Below the pieces are notes generated by a model that made no database searches, was not told the DNA's origin, and saw nothing but the letters and a program-made list of their open reading frames with translations. DNA of 64,000 nucleotides from Chondromyces crocatus (lineage in GTDB: Bacteria; Myxococcota_A; Polyangia; Polyangiales; Polyangiaceae): contig NZ_CP012159.1 of assembly GCF_001189295.1 (NCBI RefSeq), forward strand, positions 1,502,001 to 1,566,000, read 5' to 3'. Shown here piece after piece: positions 16,373-24,979 of this stretch. The translations under genes were made by a program, and so were the position numbers. The first letter of the stretch is position 1. The number at the start of each line of letters is the position of its first letter.

Positions 16373-17509
16373 ATGTCCGACCAGGCACCGACCGTCGTCG
16401 CTCTCATCCTCGCTGGTGGCGCAGGCACTCGTTTCTGGCCTGCTTCGCGCGCGGTGCGGCCGAAGCAGCTGTTGCCCTTGGTCGGGGAGGAGCCGCTGCT
16501 GCGGGCGACGGTGCGGCGGGTGCTGCCGGTGTGTCATCCGGAAGCGGGGAAGACGGCGTGGGGGCGGGTGCTGATCGCGACGGGGAGCCATCTGGCAGAG
16601 GCGACGCAGGCGTTGCTGCCGGAGCTGCCGGCCGGGAATCTGCTGGTGGAGCCGGTTCCGAGGAACACGGCGCCGTGCATCGGGTGGGCGGCGGCGCGCA
16701 TCGCGAGCGAGGATCCGGAGGCGGTGGTTGCGGTGCTGCCGAGTGATCACCATGTCGCCGACGTCGAGGAGTTCAGGCGGGTGCTGGGGGTGGCGGCGCG
16801 TGCGGCGGGGCAGGGGACGATCACCACGGTGGGGATCCGGCCGACGCATGCGGAGACGGGGTTCGGGTACATCGAGACGGGGAAGGAGCGGGGGGAGGGG
16901 GTGCGGGGGGAAGGGGTGCTGGAGGCGCTGCGGTTCGTGGAGAAGCCCGATCGGGAGCGGGCGGAGGGGTTCCTCGCGAGCGGGCGGTTTCTGTGGAACG
17001 CGGGGATGTTCTTCTTCCGGGCGGGGGACATGATGGCGGCGATCCGGGCCCACATGCCGGCTCTCGCTGCGGGGCTGGAGGAGATCGTCGCCGCGGCGAA
17101 GCGGGGGCCCGAGGCGGAGCGGGAGGCGCTGGGGCGGGTGTTTCCGGTGCTGCCGGCGGTCAGCATCGACCACGGGGTGATGGAGCACGTGGAGACGCTG
17201 TCGGTGGTGCCGGGGGACTTCGGGTGGAGCGATGTCGGCAGCTTCAGGACGGCGTGGGAGCTGGGGGCGAAGGACGCGGCGGGGAATGTGGGACCGGAGA
17301 AGGCGGTGCTGCTGGATGCGCGCGACAACTTGATCCTGGATCTGCGGGAGAGCCGGGGAGACAAGCGGGTGATCGCGCTTCTGGGGGTCGCGGGGCTGTG
17401 CGTCGTGGAGACGGAGGATGCGCTGCTGGTCGTTCCTCGGGAGCGGGCGCAAGACGTGAAGCAGGTGGTCGACGCCCTGAAGGCGCGGGGGGACGGGGAC
17501 CTGGTGTGA
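16373..17509 (+). CDS. manC: Mannose-1-phosphate guanylyltransferase
   Basis: 378 residues. It makes GDP-mannose from GTP and mannose-1-phosphate for polysaccharide and glycan synthesis in the cytoplasm. The nucleotide-binding signature LILAGGAGTRFWPASR with PKQ follows at once (11-32); also seen are VEPVPRNTAPCIG, ETGFGYIE, FVEKPD, WNAGMFFF and FGWSDVGS, all typical of the type II GMP family. The phosphomannose-isomerase domain of two-domain ManC/AlgA enzymes is absent; this is the short form. The 11-bp spacing suggests an operon with the UppP-like gene, linking both to lipid-carrier or glycan metabolism (inference). Confidence 0.94.
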   Translation: MSDQAPTVVALILAGGAGTRFWPASRAVRPKQLLPLVGEEPLLRATVRRVLPVCHPEAGKTAWGRVLIATGSHLAEATQALLPELPAGNLLVEPVPRNTAPCIGWAAARIASEDPEAVVAVLPSDHHVADVEEFRRVLGVAARAAGQGTITTVGIRPTHAETGFGYIETGKERGEGVRGEGVLEALRFVEKPDRERAEGFLASGRFLWNAGMFFFRAGDMMAAIRAHMPALAAGLEEIVAAAKRGPEAEREALGRVFPVLPAVSIDHGVMEHVETLSVVPGDFGWSDVGSFRTAWELGAKDAAGNVGPEKAVLLDARDNLILDLRESRGDKRVIALLGVAGLCVVETEDALLVVPRERAQDVKQVVDALKARGDGDLV

Positions 17510-17563
17510 GCGGGCGGTGCTCGTCGTGGCGCGAGCGCGTGGCGTGAGCGCCGTGCGAGGCGT

Positions 17564-17613
17564 GCGTGCGTGAGCGTCGTGAGCGCGTGGCGTGCGTGAG
17601 CGTCGTGAGCGCG
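17564..17613. repeat. 24-bp direct repeat between convergent genes
   Basis: GCGTGCGTGAGCGTCGTGAG plus CGCG occurs at 17564-17587 and again at 17590-17613, in the space between the ends of manC and the TlpA-like gene. The surrounding bases are further degenerate GCGTG/GAGCG repeats. No stem with a T-run was found, so this is not a recognisable terminator. Confidence 0.8.
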
Positions 17614-17621
17614 AGGGGCGG

Positions 17622-18182
17622 TCAGAGCACTTGCGCGATGATCTCGTCGAGGCTGGCTTCGTCGACGATGGCCGTCAGGTAGGCGGCGACCTTGCCCTCC
17701 TTGTCGAGGACGACGAGGGTGGGCAGCTTGTCGATGCCGTAGTGCGCTGACGCATTGCGTTCGTCGTCGACGAGGATGGGATAGGTGAGGCCTTTGCGGG
17801 CGGCGTACTGGCTGGCGACGGCGGGGGGGTCGTCGACATTGATGCCGAGGACGACGAGGCCCTTCTTCTCGTAACGCCTGGAGATGCGCTCGAGGATGGG
17901 GGCCTGGACGGCACAGGGGCCGCACCAGCTCGCCCAGAAATCCAGAATCACCGCCTGGCCCTGGAGGTCGCGGAGCTGCATTCGCGCGCCGGCGTCGCCA
18001 TTGGCGGCGACGGGAAGCACGATGTCGGGTCCTGGCTTGCCGACCAGGGAATGACCTCCGGGCGCGAGCCGCGGGAGGACGGCGAGGCCGAGCAGGGCGC
18101 TGAGCGCCAGAAAGGCGGCGATCGCCGGGTACAGGAATTTCCCAGAGGCGTCGTCCTGGCGGTGCATCGTGGTCAAGCTCAT
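17622..18182 (-). CDS. TlpA/ResA-type membrane-anchored thioredoxin
   Basis: 186 residues from ATG 18182. One N-terminal membrane helix (about 16-37) anchors a thioredoxin-fold domain facing the periplasm. The redox motif is WCGPC (86-90) in DFWASWCGPC, and the cis-Pro loop is KLPTLVVLD. Proteins of this type reduce disulfides, for example during cytochrome c maturation, or act as lipid-anchored reductants. No cytochrome maturation genes are near, so the partner is unknown. It is divergent from the membrane HEAT gene with only 54 bp between starts. The frame upstream of the start stays open for over 1000 codons antisense to that gene; that part is a coding shadow. Confidence 0.9.
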   Translation of the reverse strand: MSLTTMHRQDDASGKFLYPAIAAFLALSALLGLAVLPRLAPGGHSLVGKPGPDIVLPVAANGDAGARMQLRDLQGQAVILDFWASWCGPCAVQAPILERISRRYEKKGLVVLGINVDDPPAVASQYAARKGLTYPILVDDERNASAHYGIDKLPTLVVLDKEGKVAAYLTAIVDEASLDEIIAQVL

Positions 18183-18236
18183 AGCAAAACTTTCGGCCCG
18201 TGCCCGAGCGTCTCTGGTACGGTCTCGCCGGTTACC

Positions 18237-20936
18237 ATGCAGGAACGCCCCACCCATTCTCGTGAAAACCCCTCGGCGTTGCGCAAGCGGCGCCTGCCGC
18301 CCGGTCTGCTGGCTGCCAAGTGGCCGCCGGACGACAATGACTTGCCGGAGGAGCCGCCGGGCCCGGGGGGTGGAGGTGGGGCGAACTTCGGGGACGAGGG
18401 GAACTTCAAGAAGGGGCGCTTCAACCCGGTGACGGTGTTCGTCGGGGTGCTCCTCGTCGCAGGTGCGGCAGCGGCCATCTGGTTCGGCATCCGTCAGGAG
18501 AGCCAGAAGATGACCGTGGAGCAGATCGCCACGGAGAAGAAGAACATCTTCGTGCTGCCGCAGAAGGATCAGATCCCGCTGTGGAAGAAGTGGGCGACGA
18601 GCCCGGTGGAGCCGAAGCTCCAGCAAGAGGCGTTGATCCAGCTGGCGTGGGCCGATGACCCGGAGGGGCCGGTGATCGCGACGAAGGCGCTGGAGCAGAA
18701 GGATCACCGGATCCGCGGTGTGGCGTCGCAGGTGCTGGCTCATTACGGGTCGCCGCGCGCGGACGGCGCGAAGACGATGCTGCTGCAGGTGCTGAAGGAG
18801 GCCGACGAGAGCGACAAGCCGCAGATCGTCTGGGCGCTGGCGGTGCTGAAGGAGCCGGCGGCGTTCCAGGACGCGATGGGGGAGTACCGCAAGGGGCACC
18901 TCGCGAAGGTGGAGCGGCTCGGCGGGGGTGTGGCGTTCGATCCGGAGAAGCTGGCGAGCATGGTGTCGCTGGACGAGCTGGCGAAGCTCGCGACGGACGA
19001 GAGCGCGTCGGTGCGGCAGCTGGTGGCGACGGTGGTGTCGCGGAATCCGGAGCCGAAGTGGACCGATACGCTGATCAAGCTGGTCGAGGACAAGGACATC
19101 GAGGTCGCGCGCGAGGCGGCCAACGGGCTGGGGCGCATCGGCGACGACAAGGCGCGGAAGCCGCTGCTCGATGCGCTGAAGGCCGCGGACAAGGACAGCC
19201 GTCAGCGGTTCCTGGAGGCGCTGCGCGACGGTATCGGGGGCGAGGGGCTGGTGCTCGCGCTGGACAGCGTGAAGAGCGATACGCCCGAGCAGCAGTGGTT
19301 CCAGACGAAACAGATCTTCGAGATGCTGCGGCAGCTCGCAGACCCGCGGTCGGCGGATGCGCTGGTGGCGTGGGTGGAGAAGACGAAGCCGCCGCTGCAC
19401 TGGCAGGGTGAGGCGGGGACGCGGCTCGCAGAGGTCGGTGATGTGCGCGCGGCGAAGCTGCTCGGGGAGCGGATGCTGGCGGACCCGACGAAGCTCTATG
19501 TGCAGGAGCGGTTCTGGGAGGCGGACGAGGGGGGTCACCTCTCGCGCACGGATCTGCCGCGGGTGGTGGCGTCGCGCATGCTCGCCGACCTGGCGGTGAT
19601 CCACGGGGACAAGCGGGATGACCTGAAGAAGGCGGCAGAGGACAGCGTGATCCTCTGGATCAAGGATCGTCCGCAGCCGCATGCGAACGGGCTGCGGTTC
19701 CTGGCGACGGTGCGGTCGGAGAAGATCAAGACCCAGCTGCGGGAGTGGGCGTTCCCGAAGGATCCGCTGCCGAAGGAGGGGGCGCAGCCGCCGTTCCCGA
19801 TGGCGTTCGAGACGGCGCAGAGCGCGCTGCGGTACATCGGTCGGGCGCGGGATGAGGATTCGTTCCCCAAGCTGCTGGAGCAGTTCAAGCGCAAGCCCGA
19901 CAAGCAGATGGACATCACCCAGGAGGGCCTGCAGGGCGCCGGGCTGGCGATGATGGGCATGGCGCTGCGCGCGGTCGCTTATGGCGCGGCGCAGGGGCTC
20001 GCGGAGTTCGGTGATGCGAAGGCGGTGAAGCCGCTGATCGAGTTCATCGAGGACGAGACCTGGCACGAGGAGGCGCGCTCGGAGGCGTGCCTGGCGCTGG
20101 GCTGGTCGGCGGACGAGAAGACGATGCTCGAGGTGGCGAAGAAGGCGAAGGACTTCGCTGCGAAGAAGGAGCTGCGCAAGCAGTGGATCGGGGCGTGCTA
20201 CGCGAACGCGCTGTCGGTGCGGCCGGTGCCGGGCGCGGGATCCGATCTGGCGGATCTTCTGACCGCGGATGTGGATCTCGGGGTGCGGATGGCGATCTCG
20301 CGCGCGATTGGCGCAGGTGGGGTCGACGAGGCGCTGGCCGAGAAGCTGATGGCGAAGATCAAGGACGAAGAGGTGCGGAACGCGGCAGCGCTGGCGTTGA
20401 TCCTGGGTGGGTCGACGGACATCGCGGCGCGGACCGTGGCGATGTTCGGTGACTACGACAAGAGCGCGCTCGACGACCTGAAGGACCACTACTACCGGGC
20501 GTTCGGGTACTGGTCGGACGAGGACTTCACGCGCGGGACGCTGTTCCGGTACGTGTCGAACGCGGAGTCGGTGGCGCGCATCAAGGTGCACGAGGTGCCG
20601 CAGGACTGGACGCGGCAGCGGTTGCAGTCGCAGTTCGACAACCTGCAGTACGACAACGGGCCGCACTCGGAGACGCGCGTGGTGCTGCGCTACCGGCTGT
20701 GGCAGGCGGCGAAGGGGGATGACGCGGCCCGGAGGAAGGGCGCGATCATGACGCTGAAGTTCATGAAGGAGCGCGGTGTGCTGATGGCGCTGCGTCAGGA
20801 GGCGGGCGAGGCCGGCGCGCTCGCGAAGCAGGCGTTCCACGAGCTGATGAACCCGAAGATGCTGCCCGCAGAGGATCTGAGCGGGCTGCAGCCGAAGAAG
20901 ACCGACGGTGATGCCGTCAACGTCAAGATGAAGTAG
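18237..20936 (+). CDS. Membrane-anchored HEAT-repeat protein
   Basis: 899 residues from ATG 18237. A Pro/Gly-rich cytoplasmic N-terminus (about 60 residues) precedes one membrane helix (63-85, TVFVGVLLVAGAAAAIWFGI). The rest is a long array of HEAT/PBS-lyase-like helical repeats, such as ARKPLLDALKAADKDSRQRF, AVKPLIEFIEDETWHEEARS and EACLALGWSADEKTMLEVAK. No catalytic motif is apparent. It is the first gene of a tight group (9-bp gap, then overlaps) with a coiled-coil protein, an M28 peptidase and an FGE-fold lipoprotein, so it is probably a periplasmic scaffold in an envelope process. Function unknown. Confidence 0.82.
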   Translation: MQERPTHSRENPSALRKRRLPPGLLAAKWPPDDNDLPEEPPGPGGGGGANFGDEGNFKKGRFNPVTVFVGVLLVAGAAAAIWFGIRQESQKMTVEQIATEKKNIFVLPQKDQIPLWKKWATSPVEPKLQQEALIQLAWADDPEGPVIATKALEQKDHRIRGVASQVLAHYGSPRADGAKTMLLQVLKEADESDKPQIVWALAVLKEPAAFQDAMGEYRKGHLAKVERLGGGVAFDPEKLASMVSLDELAKLATDESASVRQLVATVVSRNPEPKWTDTLIKLVEDKDIEVAREAANGLGRIGDDKARKPLLDALKAADKDSRQRFLEALRDGIGGEGLVLALDSVKSDTPEQQWFQTKQIFEMLRQLADPRSADALVAWVEKTKPPLHWQGEAGTRLAEVGDVRAAKLLGERMLADPTKLYVQERFWEADEGGHLSRTDLPRVVASRMLADLAVIHGDKRDDLKKAAEDSVILWIKDRPQPHANGLRFLATVRSEKIKTQLREWAFPKDPLPKEGAQPPFPMAFETAQSALRYIGRARDEDSFPKLLEQFKRKPDKQMDITQEGLQGAGLAMMGMALRAVAYGAAQGLAEFGDAKAVKPLIEFIEDETWHEEARSEACLALGWSADEKTMLEVAKKAKDFAAKKELRKQWIGACYANALSVRPVPGAGSDLADLLTADVDLGVRMAISRAIGAGGVDEALAEKLMAKIKDEEVRNAAALALILGGSTDIAARTVAMFGDYDKSALDDLKDHYYRAFGYWSDEDFTRGTLFRYVSNAESVARIKVHEVPQDWTRQRLQSQFDNLQYDNGPHSETRVVLRYRLWQAAKGDDAARRKGAIMTLKFMKERGVLMALRQEAGEAGALAKQAFHELMNPKMLPAEDLSGLQPKKTDGDAVNVKMK

Positions 20937-20945
20937 AGGTGCATC

Positions 20946-21359
20946 ATGGCGGGATGGCGGGACGAGCTGGTCGAAGCGGTCAAGACGAAAGCCGAGCGTG
21001 AGGCGGAGGAGGTCGCACGCCACAAGAAGCGGGTCGCGGAGGCGCTGAGCGCTGCTGAGCTGGCGCTGTCGCTCGGGTCGGAGGCGCTGCGCTTCACCGG
21101 GGAGAAGCTGAAGGAGAAGGAGCAGGCGGTGGAGCTCGCGGAGGAGGCGGACAAGATCCGGCTCGCGCTCGGCGAGGTCAGCGTGACGCTGGAGCTGCTC
21201 CGGGAGTCGGCAGTGGTCCGGGTGACGTTCGCGGATGGGAAGCCGCGGGAGTTCGACTTCGCGAAGGATCGGCACATCGCGCCGCCCGACGTGGAGGAGT
21301 ACATCGGTCGGCGGGCGCTGGAGTTCGTGCGGGCAGCGCAGAAGGCGAATCCCTGGTGA
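20946..21359 (+). CDS. Small coiled-coil protein of unknown function
   Basis: 137 residues. The first ~80 are a charged Glu/Lys/Ala-rich coiled coil (KAEREAEEVARHKKRVAEAL), followed by a compact beta-alpha ending (VVRVTFADGKPREFDFAKD). No signal or membrane segment is seen. The start ATG 20946 has GAGG at suitable spacing. The stop overlaps the GTG of the peptidase gene, so expression is coupled. I recognise no family. Confidence 0.75.
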   Translation: MAGWRDELVEAVKTKAEREAEEVARHKKRVAEALSAAELALSLGSEALRFTGEKLKEKEQAVELAEEADKIRLALGEVSVTLELLRESAVVRVTFADGKPREFDFAKDRHIAPPDVEEYIGRRALEFVRAAQKANPW

Positions 21360-23260
21360 AGGTCGTGACATCTCCTCGTCGTCGCTGGCTGCGGGCCGGC
21401 TTGCCCTCGCTCGGGTTGGTGGCGGTCCTCGCTGCTTGTTCGGCTCCGCCCGCTGCGTCTCCGCCTGCGGTCGCGCAAGCGCCCGTGGCGGGGTCCGCCG
21501 CGGTGCCGGGACCGGTGGCACTGGCCATCGGGCCGGATGCTGCGGGGGCCGCGCGGGTGAAGGCGGACGTCGTGGCGTTGACGACGCAGGAGATGGATGG
21601 CCGGGGGACGGGGACGGAAGGGGCGCGGCTCGCGGCGGAGTTCGTCGCGCGCCGGTTCGCAGAGCTCAAGCTGTCACCGCTGGGGGATGCGGGGCCCGAG
21701 GGGCAGGCGTTCCTGCAAGCGTTCGAGGCGCGGGTCGGCGCGGAGGTCGAGGCGCCGACGCTCTCGGTGGTGCGCGGCAAGCAAGCGACGCCGGTCGATG
21801 CGAAGGCGGTGACGACGGCGGACGGGAGCGAGTCGGCGACCGTCGAGGGGCCCGCGGTCTTCGTGGGGCACGGGATCTCGGCACACGCGCTCGGCTGGGA
21901 CAGCTACGCGGGCGCGGAGGTGAGCGGGAAGGTGGTGGTGGTGCTCGCGGGGGCGCCGGCGATCGAGGGGGCGGGTCAGAAGGATCCGCTGCGCGATTTC
22001 GGGAGCGCTCGGTACAAGCTGCGCACGGCGCGGGAGCACAAGGCGGCGGGGGTGGTGCTCGTCGTGGAGGGGGAGGAACTGCCGAAGGCGCCGCACGATA
22101 CGAGCGGGATGGGGGTGCCGGCGGTGGTGATCACGCGGTCGGCAGCGGAGAAGCTCTTCCCCACGGCGAAGCTGCGCGACAAGGGGACGTGGCAGGCAAC
22201 GAAGGCGCAGCCGGCGAAGCCGCTCGCTGGGGTGCAGCTGCGGATCGCGACGAAGGTGACGCCGAAGCTGGCGAAGGCGTGGAACGTGGTGGGGCTTTTG
22301 CCTGCGCGGGAGGGGTCGCCGCACGCGGGGGAGTTCGTGGTGGTGGGGGCGCACTACGATCATCTCGGTCACGGGGGGTCGAATTCTCGGAAGCCGGGAT
22401 CGACGGAGATTCATCACGGCGCGGACGACAATGCGTCGGGTACGGCGCTGATGATGGAGGTGGCGCGCCGGATGGCGGCGCTGCCGGCGCGTCCCGATCG
22501 AGGGGTGGTGTTCATCGGGTTCGGGGCGGAGGAGCTGGGGACGCTGGGGTCGCGTCACTTCGTGGAGAATCCGCCTGCGCCGGTGGGGGCGATCAAGAAC
22601 GTGGTCGCGATGATCAACGCGGACATGGTCGGGCGCTTGCGTGAGGACAAGCTGCTCGTCGATGGGGTGGGGACGTCGCCGGGCTGGGGACCGGTGGTGA
22701 AGGGCGCGAGCGAGGGCTTGAAGTTCGAGCTGGCGCAGGGAGCCGAGGGGTTCGGGGCGAGCGATCACGCGCCGTTCACGGCGGCGCGGGTGCCGGTCGC
22801 GTTCCTGTTCACCGGGGTGCACGAGGACTACCACCAGCCGAGTGACACGGCCGAGAAGATCAATGCGGAGGGGATGGAGCGCATCGCGACGCTGGCAGGT
22901 CGGATGGCGCTCGCGGTGACGCAGCAAGGGGAGCGGCTTCCCTTCGTGGATGCGCCCGCCGATCCTCACCGCAAGGGCGGTCGGTCGGGTTTCCGTGTCT
23001 CGGTGGGGACCGTTCCCGACTATGCGTACCAGGGCAAAGGGCTGCGGCTGACGGGTGTGCGTCCCGACTCGCCGGGCGCCCGCGCGGGGATGCAGGCCGG
23101 CGATGTGGTGGTGAAGATCGGGTCCCACGAGATCACCAACATTCACGACTACATGTTCTCGCTCGGTGAACTCGAGCCCGGGCGAGAGGTGGTGATCGAG
23201 GTCGAGCGGGGCGGCGCGCGGGTGCCGCTCAAGGTGATCCCGGCTCCCGGCTCCCGATGA
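21356..23260 (+). CDS. M28-family metallopeptidase lipoprotein with C-terminal PDZ
   Basis: 634 residues, GTG start overlapping the previous stop (GTGA). A lipoprotein signal ends at LAAC (Cys28). Then come a PA-like insert (about 150-260) and the M28 catalytic domain with the co-catalytic two-zinc ligands in order: VGAHYDHLG, HHGADDNASG, GFGAEELG, INADMVGR and GASDHAPF. A PDZ domain closes the protein (GVRPDSPGARAGMQAGDVVV). It should be an aminopeptidase-type exopeptidase in the envelope, with PDZ possibly binding peptide C-termini. All zinc residues are intact. The next gene overlaps by 4 bp. Confidence 0.92.
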   Translation: MKVVTSPRRRWLRAGLPSLGLVAVLAACSAPPAASPPAVAQAPVAGSAAVPGPVALAIGPDAAGAARVKADVVALTTQEMDGRGTGTEGARLAAEFVARRFAELKLSPLGDAGPEGQAFLQAFEARVGAEVEAPTLSVVRGKQATPVDAKAVTTADGSESATVEGPAVFVGHGISAHALGWDSYAGAEVSGKVVVVLAGAPAIEGAGQKDPLRDFGSARYKLRTAREHKAAGVVLVVEGEELPKAPHDTSGMGVPAVVITRSAAEKLFPTAKLRDKGTWQATKAQPAKPLAGVQLRIATKVTPKLAKAWNVVGLLPAREGSPHAGEFVVVGAHYDHLGHGGSNSRKPGSTEIHHGADDNASGTALMMEVARRMAALPARPDRGVVFIGFGAEELGTLGSRHFVENPPAPVGAIKNVVAMINADMVGRLREDKLLVDGVGTSPGWGPVVKGASEGLKFELAQGAEGFGASDHAPFTAARVPVAFLFTGVHEDYHQPSDTAEKINAEGMERIATLAGRMALAVTQQGERLPFVDAPADPHRKGGRSGFRVSVGTVPDYAYQGKGLRLTGVRPDSPGARAGMQAGDVVVKIGSHEITNIHDYMFSLGELEPGREVVIEVERGGARVPLKVIPAPGSR

Positions 23261-24327
23261 AACATCGCTTTTCTCCCTTCGCCACGGCCAGCGCCGTGGC
23301 AGGGCTCTCGCTTTTCACGTCACTGTCGGTGTTCTCGGGCTGCTCCCGGCAGGAGTCGGGCGACGGGGAACCCGTGGCGCCGGCGGCTTCGACCGCGCAG
23401 GTGGAGGCCCAGGTTCCTGCTGGGGCCAGCTCGGGTGGGACGGAGCCTGCGTCCTATGCCGGGACAGCCCGCGCGGGGGAAGGGAGCGCTGCGGAGCCTG
23501 CGGCCGCGGTGGCGAGCGCGCAGGCCATGGCTGGGCCGCCGGATGTCGATGGCGATGGGTTCCCGGGATCGTCGAAGGGGTGTCCCGCCGACATGGTGCT
23601 CGTGGAGGGGAACTACTGCCCCGAGGTGTTGCAGCGCTGTCTCCGGCACCACGAGGAGTTCGAGCGCGATCAGGCGAAGAAGAAGCGCCGCGAGGAGAAG
23701 GGGGAGCCAGCGGGGAGCTCCACGGTGAGTGAGCGCTGCCTTGAATACGAGGCGCCCTCGGTCTGTCTCTCCAAGACGAGGCGTCCGATGCGGTTCTGTG
23801 CGGATCGGTACGAGTGGCCCAACCAGAAGGGGGAGCTGCCCGCGCTGCTCATTTCGTGGACCGATGCGAAGAAGACCTGCGAGTCCGTCGGCAAGCGGCT
23901 CTGCACCGAGGAGGAGTTCAACTTCGCGTGCGAGGGGGAGGAGATGCTGCCGTACACGAACGGGTACGTGCGTGATCCTGCAAAATGCAGCATCGACAAG
24001 CCGTACCGCAAGCGTGAGCACAAACTCCGCAAGTACGATCGGTGCATGCAGGATCCGCGCTGCAAGGCGGAGCTGGAGAAGCTCGATCAGCGGCTGCCGG
24101 TCGGTTCGCTGCCGGAATGTGTGTCTCCGTTCGGTGTTTACGATCTGAACGGGAACATCAACGAGTGGGTGATGCGGCCTGGCAAGAAGTACCCGGATCG
24201 GAGTGGTCTCAAAGGCGGCTGGTGGGGCCCGGTGCGCGGTCGCTGTCGGCCGACGGTGGGGTTCCACAAGGAAGACGACTACGGGTACGAGGAGGGCTTC
24301 CGCTGTTGCAAAGAGGCGGAGCCGTAA
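23257..24327 (+). CDS. FGE-fold (SUMF1-like) lipoprotein, Cys-rich
   Basis: 356 residues; ATG overlaps the peptidase stop. Lipobox FSGC (Cys29), then an Ala/Glu-rich linker, then a formylglycine-generating-enzyme-type domain: DRYEWPNQKGELP, SWTDAKKTCESVGKRLCTEE, GVYDLNGNINEW, LKGGWWG and the end GFRCC. In copper-dependent FGEs two Cys bracket the active site. By my alignment the first is Pro and only the second is kept (Cys330, VRGRCRP), so sulfatase activation is unlikely. Many other cysteines suggest a disulfide-rich surface protein. It is a close paralogue of the protein at 32175-33233. Confidence 0.87.
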   Translation: MKHRFSPFATASAVAGLSLFTSLSVFSGCSRQESGDGEPVAPAASTAQVEAQVPAGASSGGTEPASYAGTARAGEGSAAEPAAAVASAQAMAGPPDVDGDGFPGSSKGCPADMVLVEGNYCPEVLQRCLRHHEEFERDQAKKKRREEKGEPAGSSTVSERCLEYEAPSVCLSKTRRPMRFCADRYEWPNQKGELPALLISWTDAKKTCESVGKRLCTEEEFNFACEGEEMLPYTNGYVRDPAKCSIDKPYRKREHKLRKYDRCMQDPRCKAELEKLDQRLPVGSLPECVSPFGVYDLNGNINEWVMRPGKKYPDRSGLKGGWWGPVRGRCRPTVGFHKEDDYGYEEGFRCCKEAEP

Positions 24328-24447
24328 GGTGAGCGGGCTGGCAGCGTTTTACGAGGCCGAGGAGGCCCTGGCGGGCACGCCGTCGAGGGGTCGTCGAGCG
24401 GCCATTGCAGGCAGGGGGCTCAGCCTCTGCACCGGTGGGAGAACTTC

Positions 24448-24930
24448 ATGAAGCGAGCCATTTCTTCGCGAATCCTGGGAAGCTTGATGGTCGTCGTGGT
24501 CGGCGCGTTCACCGTGACGTCGATCGGCTGTCGCGGGCGGGATGCGGACGATCCGGCCGGCGCTCAGGTCCAGGGGAACGCGTACGGTCAGGCGGGGCAG
24601 CAGCCGTACGGGCAGCAGCCGTACGGGCAGCAGCAGCCGTACGGGCAGCAGCAGCCGTACGGGCAGCAGCAACCGTATGGGCAGCAGCAACCGTATGGGC
24701 AGCAGCAGCCGTACGGGCAGCAGCCTTACGGCCAACCGGCGCCCACGGCGACTGCGCCGGCCGCGGCTCCGGCCAATCCGCTGGCGTTGCCTTGTCAGAG
24801 CGACGTCACCTGCGGCACGCACAAGTGCAACCTGCAGACGGGCCGTTGCTCCTTCCCCTGCGCGGCCAGCACCGACTGCAACGCAGGCTTCGGCTGTGCG
24901 GCGGGCGTCTGCATTCCCGGCGTGCAGTGA
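24448..24930 (+). CDS. QQPYG-repeat, Cys-rich small lipoprotein
   Basis: 160 residues, ATG 24448 with GGGAGAA upstream. The signal ends at SIGC (Cys28). After a short acidic segment come eight [11 protein letters not shown] repeats, then a Pro/Ala linker and a compact C-terminal Cys module with eight cysteines in about 45 residues ([17 protein letters not shown] and [18 protein letters not shown]). Such modules occur in myxobacterial surface lipoproteins; no function is assigned. The gap of 120 bp to the FGE-fold gene suggests its own promoter or readthrough. Confidence 0.82.
   Translation: MKRAISSRILGSLMVVVVGAFTVTSIGCRGRDADDPAGAQVQGNAYGQAGQQPYGQQPYGQQQPYGQQQPYGQQQPYGQQQPYGQQQPYGQQPYGQPAPTATAPAAAPANPLALPCQSDVTCGTHKCNLQTGRCSFPCAASTDCNAGFGCAAGVCIPGVQ
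24598..24732. repeat. In-frame QQPYG-coding tandem repeat
   Basis: Eight units of 15 or 18 bases (CAG-CAG-[CAG/CAA]-CCG-TAC-GGG) within the lipoprotein gene; units one, two and eight lack the third Gln codon. Two adjacent copies share the same synonymous changes (CAA and TAT), pointing to unit duplication. Confidence 0.92.
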
Positions 24931-24955
24931 GCCCTGGGCGCCCCCGGCGTCCCGT

Positions 24956-24979
24956 GGTCGGGGGGAATCACCCCCGACC
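24956..24979. terminator. GC-rich hairpin at a convergent junction
   Basis: GGTCGGGGG (24956-24964), loop GAATCA, CCCCCGACC (24971-24979): a perfect 9-bp stem between the ends of the QQPYG lipoprotein and the PhnD-like gene, overlapping the stop codon of the latter. There is no T-run, so intrinsic termination is only a possibility. Confidence 0.45.

Noticed and set aside
17622-21521. 1299-codon minus-strand open frame
   Set aside because: Only the last 186 codons (TlpA-like) are protein-like; the rest is Arg/His/Leu-rich and antisense to the HEAT-repeat and peptidase genes, a GC-rich codon shadow.
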